The notes under the pieces were generated by a model that had not been told where the DNA came from, made no database searches, and saw only the letters and a list, made by a program, of their open reading frames with translations. Below are positions 12,805-15,698 of a stretch of 15,698 bases of DNA, piece by piece; position 1 is the stretch's first letter; every line of letters begins with the position of its first letter. The stretch spans positions 1-15,698 of the forward strand of contig CAZOKZ010000089.1 of assembly GCA_964580585.1 (NCBI GenBank), read 5' to 3'. The DNA is from CAZOKZ01 sp964580585. Lineage in GTDB: Bacteria; Sumerlaeota; Sumerlaeia; SLMS01; JAHLLQ01. A program made the translations under genes and the position numbers.

Positions 12805-13266
12805 CTAAACCTCAACGGTCAGCTCCAACTCGACTGGTGTATTCATCGGCAACGCATTCACGCCTACCGCCGACCGAACGTGCTGTCCAGCATCGCCGAA
12901 TAAATCCTTCAGCAAAACCGACGCGCCATTTGCCACCTGGGGTTGGCCGTGAAAATTATCGCGCGATTGAACATATACCACCACTCGCACCACCCGCCGG
13001 ATGTTGTCTAAATCGCCAATCACGCTCTTCACCGCTGCCAACGCGTTCAAACACGCAATGCGCGCGCACTCGGCCGCTTGTTCAATCGTCAAACCGTGTT
13101 CGCCCACTTTTCCCACATGGTGCAACTGGCCATCGCTGAATGGCAACTGACCACTAGTCATCACCAGATTACCGACCCGTAAAGCAGGCACATATGCCGC
13201 CACCGGCTTGGGCGTCGGGGGTAATTCGTACTCCAACTCCGCCAATTTGTCTTCGATTCGCGACAT
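12805..13266 (-). CDS. RidA family (YjgF/YER057c/UK114) protein
   Basis: RidA-type proteins form trimers in the cytoplasm and hydrolyse reactive enamine/imine intermediates; some members have other roles. This one has 153 residues, longer than the 128 of RidA itself, and fits the subgroup with an N-terminal LxELPPTPKPVAAYVPA extension (11-28). Other signatures are VGNLVMTSGQLPF (31-43), the helix ARIACLNALAAVKSVIGDLD (68-87) and HVRSAVGVNALPMNTPVELE (129-148), with R131 at the position of the catalytic arginine. The ATG has a very good GGAGGA nine bases upstream. It is transcribed away from the receiver gene at 13439 and ends at the terminator 12749-12780. Confidence 0.93.
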   Translation of the reverse strand: MSRIEDKLAELEYELPPTPKPVAAYVPALRVGNLVMTSGQLPFSDGQLHHVGKVGEHGLTIEQAAECARIACLNALAAVKSVIGDLDNIRRVVRVVVYVQSRDNFHGQPQVANGASVLLKDLFGDAGQHVRSAVGVNALPMNTPVELELTVEV

Positions 13267-13369
13267 CAGATAGCGTCCTCCGAATTATTTGGCTCATTGA
13301 AACTCAACGTCTGTCATACCGACCAACCGGGCAAGCAGAATGCCAAACCATTAGGTATTGACCCATCCG

Positions 13370-13434
13370 CCTCAATTTGCTGAGGTGAAACCAGTCGAAA
13401 TGCCCCGTGAGAACGGTTAAAAACCGAGGTGAAA
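13370..13434 (+). promoter_or_regulatory. Leader of the receiver gene with two small hairpins
   Basis: CCTCA/TGAGG (13370-13374 and 13381-13385) and CGGTT/AACCG (13414-13418 and 13422-13426) are small perfect stems. GAGGTGAAA occurs twice (13382-13390 and 13426-13434); the second is the ribosome-binding site. No clear -35/-10 pair was found in the 172-base divergent gap. Confidence 0.35.
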
Positions 13435-13438
13435 TTTT

Positions 13439-13834
13439 ATGACGAGCGATAAAAAATATAAAATCCTGGTCGTGGACGACGAAAACGACGTCCTCCTGAT
13501 TTTGAAAACCGCTCTTTCGGAAGAATATGACGTCAAAACGTCTTCCAACGGTATCGATGCACTCGCCGCCGCCGAGGAATTCATGCCCGATTTGGTTATC
13601 CTCGACATGATGATGCCGGAAATGGACGGTTTTGAGGTGATGGCCGAAATGAAGAAACGCGATTCCCTCGCCCGCATTCCCGTCGTCTTCCTCACCGGCG
13701 TTTCCGACAAGGAAAAAATCCGCCGGGCTCTCGACATGGGAACTTCCTACTACCTGGTCAAACCGTTTGATTATAACGAACTCATTACCAAAGTTTCCCT
13801 CGCCATCAAGGACTCGGAAACCTCGACGATTTAG
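13439..13834 (+). CDS. Single-domain response regulator (CheY-like receiver)
   Basis: The 131-residue protein is a bare REC domain that accepts a phosphoryl group from a histidine kinase. It has the acidic pair D13-D14 (VVDDEND), phospho-acceptor D56 (LVILDMMMPEMDG), T86 (FLTG) and K108 (YLVKPFD), all at standard positions. No output domain follows, so it should act by protein interaction like CheY or Spo0F. No kinase gene is nearby, so it is an orphan here. GAGGTGA precedes the ATG. It converges with the RNA methyltransferase gene; the two stop codons overlap at TTAG (13831-13834). Confidence 0.95.
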   Translation: MTSDKKYKILVVDDENDVLLILKTALSEEYDVKTSSNGIDALAAAEEFMPDLVILDMMMPEMDGFEVMAEMKKRDSLARIPVVFLTGVSDKEKIRRALDMGTSYYLVKPFDYNELITKVSLAIKDSETSTI

Positions 13835-14595
13835 TCGCGTCCCACAAAATGAAATAGCACAATGCCCGCAGCAATCGCCACGCTGAGCGATTCCGCACGT
13901 CCCGGCATCGGAATGGTCACTACCCCGCCTGTGCAGCAATCCAACACTTCGGGCCGAACGCCCGCCCCCTCGTTTCCGACCACCAACCCAAAATTCCCCA
14001 CGTTTCGGACCGATCGATACGAAACTCCCCCACCCAGACCTGTGCCATAAACAGGAACCCCTGCCGCATCCAGCTCCAAAATCGCTTCCTCAATCGCCTG
14101 CGTTCGCACCTCCAGATGAAACAGCGACCCTTGCGTTGCGCGTACTACCTTCGGAGCGAACGGATCGGCGCATCCTTCGCCCACCACCACGCCGTCGAGC
14201 CCTGCCGCGTCCGCCGTGCGAATCAACGTTCCCAAATTCCCAGGGTCCTGCACACCATCGAGCAATAAATACCGCCCCGCGCCAAGCGACGTCGAATTCT
14301 CCCCCGGCATCGCACAAACCGCTGCCATCCCCTGGGGCGTTGTCGCCTCGCAAATCGCACGCATCGCCGCTTCAGTCGCGGAAAAAACCTGCGCTCCGCA
14401 CCGCGCTGCGCCGGACGGCAATGATTCCCCCTTGCGCACAATCACCGCGCGCAATGCCGCGCCAGCCGCCAACGCTTCCTCCACTAAATGCGGTCCTTCG
14501 ATCAAAAAACACCCACTGGCAAGACGCCCCTTGCGCGTATGCAATTTACGCCACTCTTTCACCCGCGCATTTTTCGGCGATTCGATGATGGTCAT
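13831..14595 (-). CDS. SpoU/TrmH-family RNA 2'-O-methyltransferase
   Basis: The 254-residue protein is a SPOUT-class enzyme that methylates a ribose 2'-OH in rRNA or tRNA using SAM. The N-terminal substrate-binding domain begins IIESPKNARVKEWRKLHTRK (3-22) with FLIEGPHLVEEAL (30-42). TTPQGMAAV (85-93) is followed by the knotted catalytic domain: motif 1 LLDGVQDPGNLGTLIRTADA (111-130, with N120 and R126), motif 2 LVVGNEGAGV (204-213) and motif 3 IPMPGRAESLSVAIAAGI (228-245). An rRNA target, as for TsnR/RlmB-like members, is likely but unproven. The ATG overlaps the stop of the upstream membrane-protein gene (ATGA), with AAGGA nine bases upstream, so the two are co-translated. Confidence 0.95.
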   Translation of the reverse strand: MTIIESPKNARVKEWRKLHTRKGRLASGCFLIEGPHLVEEALAAGAALRAVIVRKGESLPSGAARCGAQVFSATEAAMRAICEATTPQGMAAVCAMPGENSTSLGAGRYLLLDGVQDPGNLGTLIRTADAAGLDGVVVGEGCADPFAPKVVRATQGSLFHLEVRTQAIEEAILELDAAGVPVYGTGLGGGVSYRSVRNVGNFGLVVGNEGAGVRPEVLDCCTGGVVTIPMPGRAESLSVAIAAGIVLFHFVGRD

Positions 14596-15698
14596 GGTTC
14601 GGAATCCTTTGGCCGTTCCGCATAGGATGGATGATCCAGATTCAATTCGCCCAACGGCACTCCACGCAAGTGGCGATTGAAAAACCGTTGTACGATAAAT
14701 GGCGATAACAATAGTGACAATAAGATAAAAAAGGCTATCCAGGATATACCAAAGGCTTCATTCGGCATTGTCATGAAACGAAAATTTCTCGCTCCAAAAA
14801 AGCCATCAAACAACAACAACAATGCATAATATAACAATAAACCCCAAGTCGTAAACGCCACCAATAATGCACGAATGACGGGCGAAAACGAAAGGCACAA
14901 ACTTCCCAACACCAATAAGATTCCATAAAAGAATAACACGATGATTAGAGAACCTATTATACTTGAAAATGTGTAGAGAGCAACTTCGGTTGGGGTATTT
15001 AAATTTTCATGAATACCTTGAAGCAAAAATACTACAAACACCACAAGAAGCGTCCCGATATTTAACAAAATAAACACACGGTTGAGAGAGCTGAAAAATT
15101 GACCACTAACCATGGGAAAACGCGATGCGGTATTTTTCATACTACGACCAAAGAGTATCAATAGCCCAGCGAGAAGATAGAAGATAAAGATGCTGGTCAA
15201 ATTCAAAAATGGTGGCGTGCTGCTAAAATCGACAAACAGCAAAATCACACTGACCGAAGAAATGCCAACGAAAGCGAGTCCTAATCCAAACAAATCGAAT
15301 CGTTGAAAGAGTGGAATATTTTCCGCAGTTTTTGCTTTACAAAATTTCCAATGTTCCGAGTGCGTGCGTTTCTTAATATCATTCGCATAAAATGATGCGA
15401 TGCGATAAGATTCATCGTCGAATGCAGACACTACCGAAAGCGAGGCAAACCGCGAAACTAATATATACACCCCATGCACACAGCAGCAGTACATCAGAAA
15501 AAACAAGCCCATTGTCACGACTTCATTAACAACGAACCTATCGAAATACCTTCTTAATGAAGCAAGGAAACAACTCATCGTGAGCATGACAAGAACTTGC
15601 AGCCCACACCAATACAGAAAACCGCGAACGATCGCAAGTACCCTGTTATTTTTACCCCCGATTAACCATTGCCCGGTTAATATTAATTGGAACAATAA
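14592..15698 (-). CDS. Polytopic membrane protein, N-terminus off the right edge
   Basis: I do not recognise the family. The frame is open to the window edge; a TTG at 15693-15695 could be a start but has no visible upstream context, so the gene is best treated as partial. About eight hydrophobic segments can be seen (residues counted from 15695: roughly 25-45, 60-82, 135-155, 165-183, 205-226, 243-268, 275-297, 316-337). A soluble loop of about 45 residues (90-134), rich in charged residues, lies between the second and third. The C-terminal 30 residues are polar and cytoplasmic-looking. The pattern resembles ABC-2-type permease components, but no motif confirms that. Its stop overlaps the RNA methyltransferase start by four bases. 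Confidence 0.75.
   Translation of the reverse strand, partial: LLFQLILTGQWLIGGKNNRVLAIVRGFLYWCGLQVLVMLTMSCFLASLRRYFDRFVVNEVVTMGLFFLMYCCCVHGVYILVSRFASLSVVSAFDDESYRIASFYANDIKKRTHSEHWKFCKAKTAENIPLFQRFDLFGLGLAFVGISSVSVILLFVDFSSTPPFLNLTSIFIFYLLAGLLILFGRSMKNTASRFPMVSGQFFSSLNRVFILLNIGTLLVVFVVFLLQGIHENLNTPTEVALYTFSSIIGSLIIVLFFYGILLVLGSLCLSFSPVIRALLVAFTTWGLLLYYALLLLFDGFFGARNFRFMTMPNEAFGISWIAFFILLSLLLSPFIVQRFFNRHLRGVPLGELNLDHPSYAERPKDSEP

Noticed and set aside
12625..12903. 92-codon plus-strand open frame
   Set aside because: It crosses the palindromes and terminator and runs antisense into the RidA-family gene; no domain is visible.

Overview
The window looks like a chromosomal stretch of a bacterium whose lineage I cannot name. 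The evidence is bacterial-type operons with Shine-Dalgarno sites, a tRNA-Ala(CGC) with encoded CCA, ABC-type lipoprotein secretion signals, and intergenic micro-repeats built from AAGGATG, TTTTGCC and ACGAAGGC-like units. From memory such strings are common in genomes of poorly cultured phyla (Planctomycetes/Verrucomicrobia-like and others), but that is not verified here. Base composition is uneven: the left edge (1-740) and the block at 6.6-7.6 kb are clearly AT-rich, while the urease genes are GC-rich.

Layout. (1) 1-733, minus strand: an AT-rich pair of overlapping genes, a HEPN-like helical protein and an unrecognised partner cut by the window edge, lying directly beyond the 3' end of tRNA-Ala (902-977, minus). 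This is a typical place for an accessory island. (2) 978-1455: non-coding leader with a heptad repeat. (3) 1456-6557, plus strand: a urease operon in the order ureA-ureB-ureC-ureF-ureG-ureD. The three structural subunits form the nickel enzyme and UreF/UreG/UreD form the activation complex. No ureE is present; instead UreG carries a 22-residue C-terminal tail with 16 histidines, which could replace the nickel-storage tail of UreE. (4) 6683-8880, plus strand: a SAM methyltransferase and a UGT-type glycosyltransferase. (5) 8863-12528, minus strand: an OppA-like lipoprotein followed by an unusual cytoplasmic GH13-like protein, behind a promoter with two TTGCGCAA palindromes. (6) 12805-15698: a RidA-family protein (minus), a stand-alone CheY-like receiver (plus), a SpoU/TrmH RNA methyltransferase (minus) translationally coupled to a polytopic membrane protein that runs off the right edge.

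The most striking signal is not a gene. The 9-mer GGGACGGAG (or its complement CTCCGTCCC) occurs 11 times exactly, 10 of them between 3864 and 6301, in all three reading frames and on both strands. Chance expectation for the whole window is about 0.1. The three CTCCGTCCC copies on the urease sense strand all lie within the first 9 codons of ureF, ureG and ureD, and each can pair perfectly with nearby GGGACGGAG copies. This suggests either a genome-wide iterated DNA motif or an RNA-level device in the urease accessory genes. A second unusual structure is a 36-bp near-perfect inverted repeat between ureB and ureC that ends just before the ureC ribosome-binding site.
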